From contig NZ_BLJU01000001.1 in assembly GCF_009932725.1 (NCBI RefSeq), positions 282,081 through 346,080 on the forward strand: a DNA stretch of 64,000 bases, written 5' to 3'. The notes beneath the pieces are model-generated. The model saw nothing but the letters and a program-made list of their open reading frames with translations, was not told the DNA's origin and searched no databases. Within the stretch, counting starts at the first letter, position 1, and the number at the start of each line of letters is the position of its first letter. Source of the DNA: Pseudomonas yangonensis. GTDB lineage: Bacteria > Pseudomonadota > Gammaproteobacteria > Pseudomonadales > Pseudomonadaceae. Shown here piece after piece: positions 1-11,349 of this stretch. The position numbers and the translations under genes were made by a program.

Positions 1-52
1 CACCTGGGCCGATACCGTGGCCAGGGCGCGCCAGGCTCGGGGCGAATCGTGA
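1..52 (+). CDS. mlaC: MlaC, C-terminal end only (partial)
   Basis: Only the last 16 codons are in the window (reading from base 2), ending at TGA 50-52. The peptide is too short to identify by itself. The name comes from position: it directly precedes and overlaps the STAS-domain mlaB, and in Pseudomonas the periplasmic phospholipid carrier MlaC sits there in the mla operon, which keeps outer-membrane lipid asymmetry. The stop overlaps the GTG start of mlaB (GTGA), which implies translational coupling. Confidence 0.6.
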   Translation, partial: TWADTVARARQARGES

Positions 53-357
53 GTCAGGCGAGCATCAGTGAACGCGCCGCCGGGCAGTTGCAGCTCAGTG
101 GCGTGCTCGATTACAGCACCGGGCCGCAGCTGCGCGAGCAGGGCGCGCGCCTGATCGCTTCCAGCAGCGCTGCGCGTCTTTCGCTCGACTGCAGTGCGGT
201 GGAGAAATCCAGCAGTGTCGGTCTGGCACTGCTGCTGGCGTTCGTTCGCGATGCGCACAAAGCCGGGCGCGAGCTGTCGATCAGCGCGTTGCCTGGCGAT
301 ATGCGAGAGATCGCTCAGGTCAGCGGTCTGCTCGAGTTGCTGCCGCTGCAATCGTGA
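49..357 (+). CDS. mlaB: MlaB, STAS-domain subunit of the phospholipid transporter
   Basis: This 102-residue protein is a single STAS domain, the fold of anti-sigma factor antagonists and of MlaB. Visible family features are the hydrophobic strands around residues 13-19 (LQLSGVL), 43-48 (LSLDCS) and 75-80 (LSISAL), and the Ser-Ser-Ser-Val-Gly-Leu-Ala stretch at about 54-60 before the regulatory helix. MlaB is a small cytoplasmic subunit that stabilises and activates the inner-membrane MlaFE ABC complex in lipid transport to and from the outer membrane. The GTG start overlaps the upstream stop by four bases, so the gene is co-translated with mlaC. Assignment is by domain plus operon position. 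Confidence 0.85.
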   Translation: MSQASISERAAGQLQLSGVLDYSTGPQLREQGARLIASSSAARLSLDCSAVEKSSSVGLALLLAFVRDAHKAGRELSISALPGDMREIAQVSGLLELLPLQS

Positions 358-395
358 AGCGCTTCGTCGTTCCGTCAGCACCGCTGCTGGCGGGG

Positions 396-424
396 TTCGC
401 AGGCGGAAGGCTTTTTTGTATGAT
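396..424 (+). promoter_or_regulatory. Possible sigma70 promoter for ibaG-murA
   Basis: TTCGCA (396-401) and TATGAT (419-424) are separated by 17 bases in the 115-base gap between mlaB and ibaG. Each hexamer matches the consensus in four or five positions. It would drive ibaG and murA separately from the mla operon. No transcript evidence is available here. Confidence 0.4.
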
Positions 425-472
425 GGCCGACCCGCGGGCGCCGGTGCCCGAATGCGTCAGACGAGGTCGAGC

Positions 473-2000
<1,528 letters not shown>

Positions 2001-2069
2001 TCGCCTGCGTCCGTTGTCGTAAGGCCGTTCCCTGTCGGAGCGGCCGCTTCCGTTCAAGGAAACCGTTTC

Positions 2070-2705
2070 ATGCTGACCATCGCCCTGTCCAAAGGCCGCA
2101 TTCTCGATGACACCCTGCCGTTGCTGGCTGCGGCCGGTATCGAGCCGACCGAGAACCCGGACAAGAGCCGCAAACTGATCATTCCCACCACGCAGGATGA
2201 CGTACGCCTGCTGATCGTGCGTGCTACCGACGTGCCGACCTATGTCGAACATGGCGCGGCTGACCTTGGCGTGGCGGGCAAGGATGTGCTGATGGAGTAC
2301 GGCGGTCAGGGCATTTATGAACCGCTGGATCTGCAGATCGCCAAGTGCAAGCTGATGACCGCCGGCAAGGTCGGCGCGCCGGAGCCCAAGGGCCGCCTGC
2401 GCGTGGCCACCAAGTTCGTCAACGTCGCCAAGCGCTACTACGCCGAGCAGGGCCGTCAGGTCGACATCATCAAGCTGTACGGCTCGATGGAGCTGGCGCC
2501 ACTGGTGGGCCTGGCCGACAAGATCATCGACGTGGTCGACACCGGCAACACCTTGCGTGCCAACGGCCTGGAACCGCAGGAACTGATCGCCACCATCAGC
2601 TCGCGTCTGATCGTCAATAAGGCTTCGATGAAGATGCAGCACGGCCGCATCCAGGCGCTGATCGAAACCCTGCGTGGCGCGGTCGAGGCGCGACACCAAG
2701 GCTGA
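2070..2705 (+). CDS. hisG: ATP phosphoribosyltransferase, short form
   Basis: HisG condenses ATP with PRPP, the first step of histidine synthesis. At 211 residues this is the short (HisG-S) form without the C-terminal ACT-like regulatory domain, so it needs a HisZ subunit, which must be encoded elsewhere. Recognisable motifs are [18 protein letters not shown] at the start, the segment around [11 protein letters not shown], and the PRPP-binding loop in [16 protein letters not shown] near residues 151-166. It lies in tandem with hisD and hisC, a partial his cluster attached to murA as is usual in Pseudomonas. Confidence 0.97.
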   Translation: MLTIALSKGRILDDTLPLLAAAGIEPTENPDKSRKLIIPTTQDDVRLLIVRATDVPTYVEHGAADLGVAGKDVLMEYGGQGIYEPLDLQIAKCKLMTAGKVGAPEPKGRLRVATKFVNVAKRYYAEQGRQVDIIKLYGSMELAPLVGLADKIIDVVDTGNTLRANGLEPQELIATISSRLIVNKASMKMQHGRIQALIETLRGAVEARHQG

Positions 2706-2712
2706 CTCCTTT

Positions 2713-2731
2713 CCGCGACTTCTGGTCGCGG
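2713..2731 (+). other. Inverted repeat between hisG and hisD
   Basis: CCGCGAC (2713-2719) and GTCGCGG (2725-2731) can form a 7-bp hairpin with a 5-base loop. There is no T-tract after it, so it is at best a weak attenuator or an mRNA end-stabilising hairpin. Confidence 0.3.
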
Positions 2732-2759
2732 CAGCCTATCCGTGTCATAGCCATTTTTC

Positions 2760-2790
2760 TTGGGTGCCCGCACGGTGGGCTTGCTACTCT
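2760..2790 (+). promoter_or_regulatory. Possible promoter for hisD
   Basis: An extended -10 element, TGC-TACTCT (2782-2790), lies 38 bases before the hisD ATG, with a weak -35-like TTGGGT at 2760. This suggests that hisD and hisC may have their own promoter in the 123-base gap after hisG. Weak evidence. Confidence 0.3.
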
Positions 2791-2828
2791 AGCGGCGCCT
2801 GAGATTTGCTATTACACGAGGCTTTGCC

Positions 2829-4139
2829 ATGACCGCTCCCATTGCCGTTCGCCGACTCAACGCTGCTGACCAGGATTTCGCCCGACACCTGGATCATCTG
2901 CTGAGCTGGGAGAGCGTGTCTGACGATGGCGTCAACCAACGCGTGCTGGAAATCATCCAGGCCGTGCGCCAGCGTGGCGATGCGGCCCTGGTCGAGTACA
3001 CCCAGCGTTTCGATGGCCTGGAGGTCGCCTCCATGGCCGACCTGATCCTGCCGCGCGAGCGTCTGGAGCTGGCCCTGACCCGCATCAGCGCCGAGCAGCG
3101 TCAGGCCCTCGAAGTCGCCGCCGAGCGCGTGCGCAGCTACCACGAGAAGCAGAAGCAGGATTCCTGGCGCTACAGCGAAGCCGACGGCACCGTGCTGGGG
3201 CAGAAAGTCACCCCGCTGGACCGCGCCGGCCTGTACGTGCCGGGCGGCAAAGCCTCCTATCCGTCTTCGGTGTTGATGAATGCCATCCCGGCCAAGGTCG
3301 CCGGCGTGCCCGAGGTGGTCATGGTGGTACCGACCCCGCGCGGCGAGATCAACGAGATCGTCCTGGCAGCTGCCGCCATCGCCGGCGTCGACCGGGTGTT
3401 CACCATTGGTGGCGCCCAGGCCGTGGCGGCGCTGGCCTATGGCACCGAGAGCGTGCCGCCGGTGGACAAGATCGTCGGCCCGGGCAACATCTACGTGGCT
3501 ACCGCCAAGCGCCACGTGTTCGGCAAGGTCGGTATCGACATGATCGCCGGGCCCTCGGAAATTCTGGTGGTATGCGATGGCCAGACCGATCCGGACTGGA
3601 TCGCCATGGACCTGTTCTCCCAGGCCGAGCACGACGAGGATGCTCAGTCGATCCTGGTCAGCCCGGATGCCGCTTTCCTCGACAAGGTTGCCGAGAGCAT
3701 CGCCAAGCTGCTGCCGACCATGGAGCGGGCCGAGATCATCCGCACCTCGCTGGAAGGTCGTGGCGCGCTGATCCAGGTGGCGGACATGGCCCAGGCCATC
3801 GAGGTGGCCAACCGCATCGCGCCCGAGCACCTGGAGCTGTCGGTGGCCGACCCCGAGGCCTGGCTGCCCGAGATTCGCCACGCCGGCGCCATCTTCATGG
3901 GGCGCTACACCGCGGAAGCCTTGGGCGACTACGTGGCCGGCCCGAATCACGTGCTGCCCACTTCCGGCACCGCGCGCTTTTCCTCGCCGCTGGGGGTGTA
4001 CGACTTCCAGAAGCGTTCGTCGATCATCTTCTGCTCGCCGGACGGCGCGTCGGAGCTGGGCAAGAGCGCTTCGGTGCTGGCCCGCGGCGAGTCGCTGACA
4101 GCGCACGCACGCAGCGCCGAGTACCGCATCAAAGAGTGA
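2829..4139 (+). CDS. hisD: Histidinol dehydrogenase
   Basis: HisD performs the last two steps of histidine synthesis, oxidising L-histidinol to histidine with NAD+ and Zn2+. The length of 436 residues matches the family. The signature around [16 protein letters not shown], the [10 protein letters not shown] segment, the metal and substrate residues in [16 protein letters not shown], and the C-terminal [18 protein letters not shown] region are all intact. It is followed by hisC after 111 bases that hold a REP-like inverted repeat. Confidence 0.98.
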   Translation: MTAPIAVRRLNAADQDFARHLDHLLSWESVSDDGVNQRVLEIIQAVRQRGDAALVEYTQRFDGLEVASMADLILPRERLELALTRISAEQRQALEVAAERVRSYHEKQKQDSWRYSEADGTVLGQKVTPLDRAGLYVPGGKASYPSSVLMNAIPAKVAGVPEVVMVVPTPRGEINEIVLAAAAIAGVDRVFTIGGAQAVAALAYGTESVPPVDKIVGPGNIYVATAKRHVFGKVGIDMIAGPSEILVVCDGQTDPDWIAMDLFSQAEHDEDAQSILVSPDAAFLDKVAESIAKLLPTMERAEIIRTSLEGRGALIQVADMAQAIEVANRIAPEHLELSVADPEAWLPEIRHAGAIFMGRYTAEALGDYVAGPNHVLPTSGTARFSSPLGVYDFQKRSSIIFCSPDGASELGKSASVLARGESLTAHARSAEYRIKE

Positions 4140-4149
4140 CCCGAACCGC

Positions 4150-4213
4150 GTAGGAACGAGTTCTGCTCGCGAGCAGCATGCGAGCAGAGCGCCAGGTGCG
4201 CTCTCGTTACTAC
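4150..4213. repeat. REP-like inverted repeat between hisD and hisC
   Basis: The segment begins GTAGGAACGAG and ends CTCGTTACTAC, imperfect inverted arms that resemble the GTAGGAGCG arms of the other REP elements in this window. Nested inside is a perfect arm pair TCTGCTCGC/GCGAGCAGA. It fills most of the hisD-hisC gap and may give a stable mRNA hairpin that tunes expression of the two genes differently. Confidence 0.65.
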
Positions 4214-4250
4214 CGAGCAATGTGAACCGAATTCGAGGAGAGAAGGGCAG

Positions 4251-5303
4251 ATGAGCAAATTCTGGAGCCCCTTCGTCAAGGACCTGGTGCCCTATGTGCC
4301 GGGCGAGCAGCCCAAGCTGAGCAAGCTGGTCAAGCTCAACACCAACGAGAACCCCTACGGCCCGTCGCCCAAGGCTATCGCGGCGATGCAGGCCGAGGTC
4401 AACGACGACCTGCGTCTGTATCCGGACCCCAACGGCGACCGCCTGAAACAGGCAGTGGCCGACTATTACGGCGTGAGCACCGCCCAGGTGTTCGTCGGCA
4501 ACGGCTCCGACGAGGTGCTCGCGCATGCCTTCCATGGTCTGTTCCAGCACGGGGCGCCACTGCTGTTCCCGGATATCAGCTACAGCTTCTATCCGGTGTA
4601 CTGCGGTCTGTACGGCATCGACTTTGAACAGATTGCGCTGGATGATGAGTTCCAGATCCGCGTCGAAGACTATGCCCGGCCCAATGGCGGCATCATCTTC
4701 CCCAATCCCAATGCGCCGACCGGCTGCCTGCTGCCACTCGAGGCCGTCGAGCGTCTGCTGCAGGGCAGCCCGGATTCGGTGGTGCTGGTCGATGAGGCCT
4801 ATATCGACTTCGGCGGCCAGAGCGCCATCGCTCTGGTCGACAAGTACCCGAACCTGCTGGTGACCCAGACCTTGTCCAAGTCGCGTTCGCTGGCCGGTCT
4901 GCGTGTCGGCATCGCGGTCGGTCACCCGGACCTGATCGAGGCGCTGGAGCGGATCAAGAACAGCTTCAACTCCTATCCCCTCGATCGCATGGCCATTGCC
5001 GGCGCGGCGGCGGCGTTCGAGGATCGCGAATACTTCGAGCAGACCTGCAAGCAGGTGATCGAAAGTCGTGAGCAGGTGGTCGTCGGGCTGCAGCAGCTGG
5101 GCTTCGAGGTACTGCCTTCGGCTGCCAATTTCGTCTTCGCCCGTCATCCGAACAAGGACGCTGCAACGCTGGCAGCCGGCCTGCGTGAGCAGGGTGTGAT
5201 CGTGCGCCACTTCAAGCAGCAGCGTATCGCCCAGTTCCTGCGTATCACCATCGGTACGGCGGAGCAGAATCAGGCCTTGCTGGGCGCCCTGCAAAACCTG
5301 TAA
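4251..5303 (+). CDS. hisC: Histidinol-phosphate aminotransferase
   Basis: HisC is the PLP-dependent transaminase that makes L-histidinol phosphate from imidazole-acetol phosphate and glutamate. At 350 residues it is a standard fold-type I aminotransferase. Visible motifs are the substrate segment [12 protein letters not shown], the NPNAPTG loop, DEAYIDF with the PLP-nitrogen aspartate, and [14 protein letters not shown] with the Schiff-base lysine at residue 210. A good Shine-Dalgarno (GAGGAGAGAAGGG) precedes the ATG. A strong terminator follows. Confidence 0.97.
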   Translation: MSKFWSPFVKDLVPYVPGEQPKLSKLVKLNTNENPYGPSPKAIAAMQAEVNDDLRLYPDPNGDRLKQAVADYYGVSTAQVFVGNGSDEVLAHAFHGLFQHGAPLLFPDISYSFYPVYCGLYGIDFEQIALDDEFQIRVEDYARPNGGIIFPNPNAPTGCLLPLEAVERLLQGSPDSVVLVDEAYIDFGGQSAIALVDKYPNLLVTQTLSKSRSLAGLRVGIAVGHPDLIEALERIKNSFNSYPLDRMAIAGAAAAFEDREYFEQTCKQVIESREQVVVGLQQLGFEVLPSAANFVFARHPNKDAATLAAGLREQGVIVRHFKQQRIAQFLRITIGTAEQNQALLGALQNL

Positions 5304-5316
5304 TCCGGGCAGTTCG

Positions 5317-5355
5317 AAAAAAGCCGGTACCGCTCACGCGCTACCGGCTTTTTCA
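5317..5355. terminator. Bidirectional rho-independent terminator
   Basis: The stem AAAAGCCGGTA/CTACCGGCTTTT has A-runs on the left and T-runs on the right, so it can end transcription of hisC from the left and of the DUF4198 gene from the right. Confidence 0.9.
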
Positions 5356-5374
5356 TACGCGCTTTCCGTGGGCG

Positions 5375-6094
5375 TCACTCGTGGTGCGGTTCACCGAGGA
5401 AGGTCAGCGAGGTGAACAGGCCGCGGGTCTCGATATCGGCATCGTTCTCCACCGGCAGGCTCACTTCGGCGCTGATGATATTCAGCCCCTCGTTACGCAC
5501 CATGACCTGTGCACGGCCCTCGGCATCGGTTACCGCGCTGACCTGATGCGGAGCACTGCGGTAGTCACCGATCAATTCGACTCCCTTCATTGGCTTGCCA
5601 TCTACCAGCACACGCACCGGCAGGGGCTTGCCAGGGCCGACCTTGAGCGGATCGACCTCTGGAACGATGACCAGTTTCAGCGCCTTGAGATCGGGCAGCT
5701 TGGCGCCTTCGGCATGGATCGCCAGGCTGTACTTGAAGGTATGCAAGGACTCGGTGGAATCAGGTACCTGGCTGCGGCCCTGGTTGATCCATTGGCCGTC
5801 CGGGGTTTTCGACCAGGCGCCGTTGTCCAGCGCGACACCGAGTACCGCGGGTTTCTTCAAGGGTTGCAGGCGGGCATGGTCGGCCAGGCGCTCGACGGTC
5901 ACCGGAATCATCTTGCCGGCGGCGTCATAGGCCCAGGCACCGCTGATCTTCTCCGGCTTGAAGGCGTTGTCTTCGGCTCCGTGGCCATAGACCACTTCGA
6001 TGTTGCCGCGTCGCTCCTCGGTCCACAGGCCGTGGGCGAGAACGCTACTGCTGGCGAACAGGCCGGCGAGCAGCAGGCAGGCGGGAATGCGCAT
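5375..6094 (-). CDS. DUF4198 periplasmic protein, probable metal-uptake partner of the TonB receptor
   Basis: A 239-residue exported protein. The signal peptide is clear (MRIPACLLLAGLFASSSVLA), and the likely cleavage site leaves His-Gly-Leu-Trp as the new N-terminus. The body resembles DUF4198, a beta-sandwich family related to the periplasmic part of nickel and cobalt transporters (NikM/CbiK type), including the YGHG segment and a C-terminal Ig-like half (PLPVRVLVDGKPMKGVEL...AEGRAQVMVRNEGLNIISAEV). The ATG at 6094 has GGAG six to seven bases upstream. It lies 13 bases after the TonB receptor gene, so the two form an operon. The likely role is binding or handling of a metal delivered by the receptor. 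The substrate is unknown. Confidence 0.75.
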   Translation of the reverse strand: MRIPACLLLAGLFASSSVLAHGLWTEERRGNIEVVYGHGAEDNAFKPEKISGAWAYDAAGKMIPVTVERLADHARLQPLKKPAVLGVALDNGAWSKTPDGQWINQGRSQVPDSTESLHTFKYSLAIHAEGAKLPDLKALKLVIVPEVDPLKVGPGKPLPVRVLVDGKPMKGVELIGDYRSAPHQVSAVTDAEGRAQVMVRNEGLNIISAEVSLPVENDADIETRGLFTSLTFLGEPHHE

Positions 6095-6107
6095 GAATAT
6101 CTCCAAT

Positions 6108-8189
6108 TCACAGGTTGAGGGTCAGGCTGACGCTGAGGTTACGGGGATCGCCGGGCATTACCCAGACGTTGTTGAACGAGCGCTCGTAGTACTTGCGATC
6201 GAACAGGTTGTTGAGGTTCAGGCCCAGGTTCAGATCCTTGGTGGCCTGCCAGCGGGCCAGCAGATCGACCGTGGTGTAGGCCGGCAGCTCGAAGTTGCTG
6301 CCGGTCTGCCCGGAGCGGTCGCCGACGTAGTTGACCGCGGCACCGAGCTCCGAGCCCTGCAGCGAGCCGCCCTGGAACTGGTAGACGCCCATCAGGCTGG
6401 CGCTGTTGCGGGCGATGCCGAGCAGATCGCTGCCCTCGGGGATGCTGTTGTCCTTGGTCACCTCGGCGTCGATGTAGGCGTAAGCACCTATCACTCGTAA
6501 GGCACCGGTGAGCTGACCGCTGACCTGCAGGTCCAGGCCCTGGCTGCGGGCCTTGCCGGCGGCGATGCTGTCGCCGGGGTTGTTCGGGTCGGCGGTCAGC
6601 ACGTTTTCCTTGTCGATATGGAACAGCGCCACGGTGGCGCCGAGGCGACTGTCGAACAGGTCGAGCTTGAGGCCGGTCTCGTAGCCGAGGCCTTTCTCCG
6701 GTTTGAACACCTGGCCCTGGGCACCGATGGCGTTGGGCTTGAACGACATGGAGGCGTTGGCGAACACGCCGACTTCCGGCGTCAGCTGGTAGAGCACGCC
6801 AGCGCGCGGGGTAGCGACTTCCTTGGTCTGTTCGTTGCTGACCCGCGTGCTGCGGTTCAGTGCCGTCTGCTCGAAACGCTCCAGGCGCACGCCGAGCAGG
6901 CCGCTCCAGCGCTCGCTGAAGGTGATCTGGTCCTGCAAGTTGAGGGCGTAGCTTTCCGTGTGCTCGTGAAAGTCGTTGGGATTGACGATGGGCGGCTTGG
7001 GCTGGCCATAGACCGGGTTGTAGATGTTCTGGCCGTAGCCCAGGCCGGTGACGCTCTGCGGGTACTTCTGGCTGTTACGGTAGTTCTCGTACTCCAGGCC
7101 CAGCAGCGTCTGGTGCTGCCAGCCGGCCAGGTCGAACTGGCCGTGCAGTTCGGCCTGAGTGATGCTGTCGTTCCATTCGAAACTGCGCTCGCGGTAAAAG
7201 CGTGTGACCTGATCGCCGATCAGCCGCGACGGCTCGGAGCTGTTGCCGTCCAGCGTGCCCTGGCTGTAGTGGCTGGCCAGGCGCAGCTTCCAGGCATCGC
7301 TCAGATAATGCTCGAGACTGACCTGCAGCAACTGGTTGTCGTTGCGGATCTTGCCGTCGTTGGGTTCGCCGAGGAAGGTCGAGCGCTTGACCGCCCCCAT
7401 CTTGCCGTCGACGGCGGGAATGCCGCGGTCGAACACCGAATCGGTGCGCGAGAACTCACTGTCGATCATCAGCAGGGTGTCCGGCGACAGCTGCCAGCTC
7501 AGGCTCGGGTTGACGATCTGCCGCTGATTGCCGACGTGATCGCGGAAGCTGCCGTTGTCCTCCACCGCCAGGTTGACGCGCGAGAGCAGCGTGCCCTCGT
7601 CGTTCAGCGGCGTGTTGACGTCGAGGCTGCTGCGGTAGCGATCCCAGCGTCCGGCACTGGCCTTGAACTGGGTGAAGGCCTCCTGTTGTGGGCGCTTGGT
7701 GACGATATTGACCAGGCCGCCTGGATCGCCGCGGCCATACAGAGCGGCGGCCGGGCCCTTGAGCACTTCCAGGCGCTCGACGGCCGAGGCGTCCGGTGAG
7801 CTGTAGCTGCCACGGTTGATGGCGAAACCGTTGCGGTACAGCTCGCCGGTGGTGAAGCCGCGCACGCTGTAGTTGAGGAAGGTCTGGCCGCCGAAGTTGT
7901 TCTGCCGCGACACGCCGCCGGCGAAGTCCAGGGCGCGGTCGATACGGCTGCTGCCAAGATCTTCCAGCACCTGCGCGGGCACTACGCTGATGGCCTGGGG
8001 GATTTCGTCGATCGGCGTGTCGGTGCGGGTGGCGCTGGACGAGCGTTTGGCGCGGTAGCCCTGCACCGGCCCGTCGGCCTGTTCGCCGGGAGCGCTGATG
8101 ATGCTGTCAGCCAACTGGGCAGGAGATTCGGCGGCAACGACGCAAGGGGTCATGAGGCTGCCGGCAAGCAGGACGGTGGTGGCGCGCAA
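6108..8189 (-). CDS. TonB-dependent outer-membrane receptor, siderophore or metal type
   Basis: A 693-residue TonB-dependent receptor. The order is: signal peptide (about residues 1-20, ending VVAAES), an N-terminal plug domain (about 50-160, with TDTPIDEIPQAISVV and the GPAAALYGRGDPGGLVNIVTKRP signature), then a 22-strand barrel ending in LSVSLTLNL. Motifs fit the ferric-siderophore receptor subfamily (TIGR01783-like). The start is TTG at 8189, supported by GGAG seven bases upstream and an immediate signal peptide. No ECF sigma-interaction domain is present. The 13-base spacing to the DUF4198 gene suggests an import system. Iron chelate, nickel, cobalt or zinc are all possible; a palindromic operator candidate lies just upstream. 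Confidence 0.9.
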   Translation of the reverse strand: MRATTVLLAGSLMTPCVVAAESPAQLADSIISAPGEQADGPVQGYRAKRSSSATRTDTPIDEIPQAISVVPAQVLEDLGSSRIDRALDFAGGVSRQNNFGGQTFLNYSVRGFTTGELYRNGFAINRGSYSSPDASAVERLEVLKGPAAALYGRGDPGGLVNIVTKRPQQEAFTQFKASAGRWDRYRSSLDVNTPLNDEGTLLSRVNLAVEDNGSFRDHVGNQRQIVNPSLSWQLSPDTLLMIDSEFSRTDSVFDRGIPAVDGKMGAVKRSTFLGEPNDGKIRNDNQLLQVSLEHYLSDAWKLRLASHYSQGTLDGNSSEPSRLIGDQVTRFYRERSFEWNDSITQAELHGQFDLAGWQHQTLLGLEYENYRNSQKYPQSVTGLGYGQNIYNPVYGQPKPPIVNPNDFHEHTESYALNLQDQITFSERWSGLLGVRLERFEQTALNRSTRVSNEQTKEVATPRAGVLYQLTPEVGVFANASMSFKPNAIGAQGQVFKPEKGLGYETGLKLDLFDSRLGATVALFHIDKENVLTADPNNPGDSIAAGKARSQGLDLQVSGQLTGALRVIGAYAYIDAEVTKDNSIPEGSDLLGIARNSASLMGVYQFQGGSLQGSELGAAVNYVGDRSGQTGSNFELPAYTTVDLLARWQATKDLNLGLNLNNLFDRKYYERSFNNVWVMPGDPRNLSVSLTLNL

Positions 8190-8216
8190 GTGAATGCTCC
8201 AATCGATTGTTGTTTA

Positions 8217-8231
8217 TGTAATAACGTTACA
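8217..8231. promoter_or_regulatory. Palindromic operator candidate upstream of the TonB receptor
   Basis: TGTAA-N5-TTACA (TGTAATAACGTTACA) lies 28 bases before the TTG start, in an A/T-rich island of an otherwise GC-rich region. The position fits a repressor site overlapping the promoter. It does not match the usual 19-bp Fur box well; its size and AT-rich arms recall Zur-type sites. Assignment to a particular metal regulator is inference. Confidence 0.5.
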
Positions 8232-8275
8232 ATAACCTCAATCGAGAAAAGTTCCCAGATGAAAATGCTGGATGA

Positions 8276-9418
<1,143 letters not shown>

Positions 9419-9528
9419 CGAGACAATCCTGAGGGTTGCGGGGGCCAAATGCGGCCCTTAAGGTGGCGCATTATAGTGAGGTGCTCGCCGTTTAGGCAGC
9501 GGCCCGCAACAGCTTGAGAGGAATCTTC

Positions 9529-10287
9529 ATGGCCATTGCCCTGTCCACGCTAGTGGAAGAAGCTGACGCTTTTCTGAATGCGTCGCGCATCAGCGATTAT
9601 TGCCCCAATGGCCTGCAGGTCGAGGGGCGCCCGCAGGTCAGTCGCATCGTCAGTGGCGTGACCGCCAGCCAGGCGCTGATCGAGGCCGCCATCGCCGCCG
9701 AGGCCGATGTGCTGCTGGTCCATCACGGCTATTTCTGGAAGGGCGAGAACCCCTGTGTCACCGGTATGAAGCAGCGTCGTCTGAAAGCGCTGCTGGCTCA
9801 TGACATCAGCCTGCTGGCCTATCACCTGCCCTTGGACGTGCACCCCGAAGTGGGCAACAACGTGCAGCTCGCTCGTCAGCTTGGCATCGTCGTAGAGGGC
9901 CCGCTGGAGCCGGACAATCCGCGCACCGTGGGCCTCGTGGGCTCACTGGAGGAACCGATGAGCGCTGTCGATTTCGCCCGTCATGTGCAGCAGGTGCTGG
10001 GGCGCGAGCCGCTGCTGGTGGAAGGCGAAGGCCTGATCCGCCGGGTCGGCTGGTGCACGGGGGGCGGGCAGGGCTATATCGATCAGGCGATCACCGCCGG
10101 TGTCGATCTGTACCTGACCGGTGAAGCCTCGGAGCAGACGTTCCACAGCGCACAGGAGAACGGCGTGAGCTTCATCGCCGCTGGCCATCACGCCACCGAG
10201 CGCTATGGCGTGCAGGCGCTGGGTGATTATCTGGCGCGGCGTTTCGCCCTCGAACACCTGTTTATCGACTGTCCGAATCCGGTCTGA
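9529..10287 (+). CDS. Nif3-like dinuclear metal-centre protein (YbgI family)
   Basis: A 252-residue member of the NIF3/YbgI/DUF34 family, which forms hexameric rings with two metal ions per subunit. Visible metal-site features are the HHG of VLLVHHGYFWKG, the aspartate in YHLPLDVHPEVGNN and the C-terminal AGHHATERYGVQAL. Its role is unsettled; GTP cyclohydrolase I-like and metal-chaperone roles have been proposed for the family. ATG 9529 has AGAGGA upstream. It is divergent from algW with 110 bases between them. Confidence 0.93.
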   Translation: MAIALSTLVEEADAFLNASRISDYCPNGLQVEGRPQVSRIVSGVTASQALIEAAIAAEADVLLVHHGYFWKGENPCVTGMKQRRLKALLAHDISLLAYHLPLDVHPEVGNNVQLARQLGIVVEGPLEPDNPRTVGLVGSLEEPMSAVDFARHVQQVLGREPLLVEGEGLIRRVGWCTGGGQGYIDQAITAGVDLYLTGEASEQTFHSAQENGVSFIAAGHHATERYGVQALGDYLARRFALEHLFIDCPNPV

Positions 10288-10419
10288 TCCGGGCTTTCCT
10301 GCAGCTATAACGCTAGATCTTTTCGGTCTAACCGGCGCCCTGAGTATAAGCAGACGCTGTGGTAGAGTGCGCGCTCGTCCACGGCCCGCCGGCCCCATAA
10401 CAGCAAACCGTGAGTAGCC

Positions 10420-11337
10420 ATGCTCGACAAATTGACCCATCTGAAGCAGCTGGAGGCGGAAAGCATCCACATCATTCGTGAAGTGGCCGCCGAATTCGAC
10501 AACCCGGTGATGCTCTATTCCATCGGCAAGGATTCAGCCGTGATGCTGCATCTGGCCCGCAAAGCGTTCTTCCCTGGCAAGTTGCCGTTCCCGGTCCTGC
10601 ACGTCGATACGCGCTGGAAATTCCAGGAGATGTACCGCTTCCGCGAGAAGATGGTCAGCGAGATGGGACTGGAGCTGATCACCCACATCAACCCCGATGG
10701 TGTGGCGCAGGACATGAACCCCTTCACCTATGGCAGTGCCAAGCACACCGACGTGATGAAGACCGAGGGCCTCAAGCAGGCGCTGGACAAGTACGGCTTC
10801 GACGCTGCCTTCGGTGGCGCGCGCCGCGATGAAGAGAAGTCGCGTGCCAAGGAGCGCGTGTACTCTTTCCGCGACAGCAAGCACCGCTGGGACCCGAAGA
10901 ACCAGCGCCCCGAGCTGTGGAACGTGTACAACGGCAAGGTCAAGAAGGGCGAGTCGATTCGCGTTTTCCCGCTGTCGAACTGGACCGAGCTGGACATCTG
11001 GCAATACATCTACCTGGAGCAGATCCCGATCGTGCCGCTGTACTTCGCCGCCGAGCGTGAAGTCGTGGAGCTCAACGGCACGCTGGTGATGATCGATGAC
11101 GAGCGCATCCTCAACTATCTGACGCCCGAGCAGAAGGCCAGCATCCACAAGAAGATGGTGCGCTTCCGTACCCTGGGTTGCTACCCGCTGACCGGCGCGG
11201 TGGAGTCCACCGCGGCGACCCTGCCGGACATCATCCAGGAAATGCTCCTGACCAAGACCAGCGAACGCCAGGGCCGGGTCATCGACCACGACGCAGCCGG
11301 TTCGATGGAAGAAAAGAAACGCCAGGGCTACTTCTAA
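10420..11337 (+). CDS. cysD: Sulfate adenylyltransferase subunit 2
   Basis: CysD is the catalytic subunit that makes adenosine-5'-phosphosulfate from ATP and sulfate. The 305-residue length is standard. It carries the PP-loop of the N-type ATP pyrophosphatases (SIGKDS at residues 34-39) and the family segments [21 protein letters not shown] (given as landmarks) and [15 protein letters not shown]. It is 12 bases upstream of cysNC, whose GTPase drives the otherwise unfavourable reaction. The 132-base upstream gap probably holds the promoter and a CysB site, but I could not define them. Confidence 0.97.
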   Translation: MLDKLTHLKQLEAESIHIIREVAAEFDNPVMLYSIGKDSAVMLHLARKAFFPGKLPFPVLHVDTRWKFQEMYRFREKMVSEMGLELITHINPDGVAQDMNPFTYGSAKHTDVMKTEGLKQALDKYGFDAAFGGARRDEEKSRAKERVYSFRDSKHRWDPKNQRPELWNVYNGKVKKGESIRVFPLSNWTELDIWQYIYLEQIPIVPLYFAAEREVVELNGTLVMIDDERILNYLTPEQKASIHKKMVRFRTLGCYPLTGAVESTAATLPDIIQEMLLTKTSERQGRVIDHDAAGSMEEKKRQGYF

Positions 11338-11349
11338 GGATTCCTCATC

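Noticed and set aside
8200..8245. Fur box upstream of the TonB receptor
   Set aside because: The palindrome has 5-base arms TGTAA/TTACA with a 5-base spacer and does not fit the 19-bp Fur consensus of repeated GATAAT-like hexamers well. It was kept only as an unassigned operator candidate.
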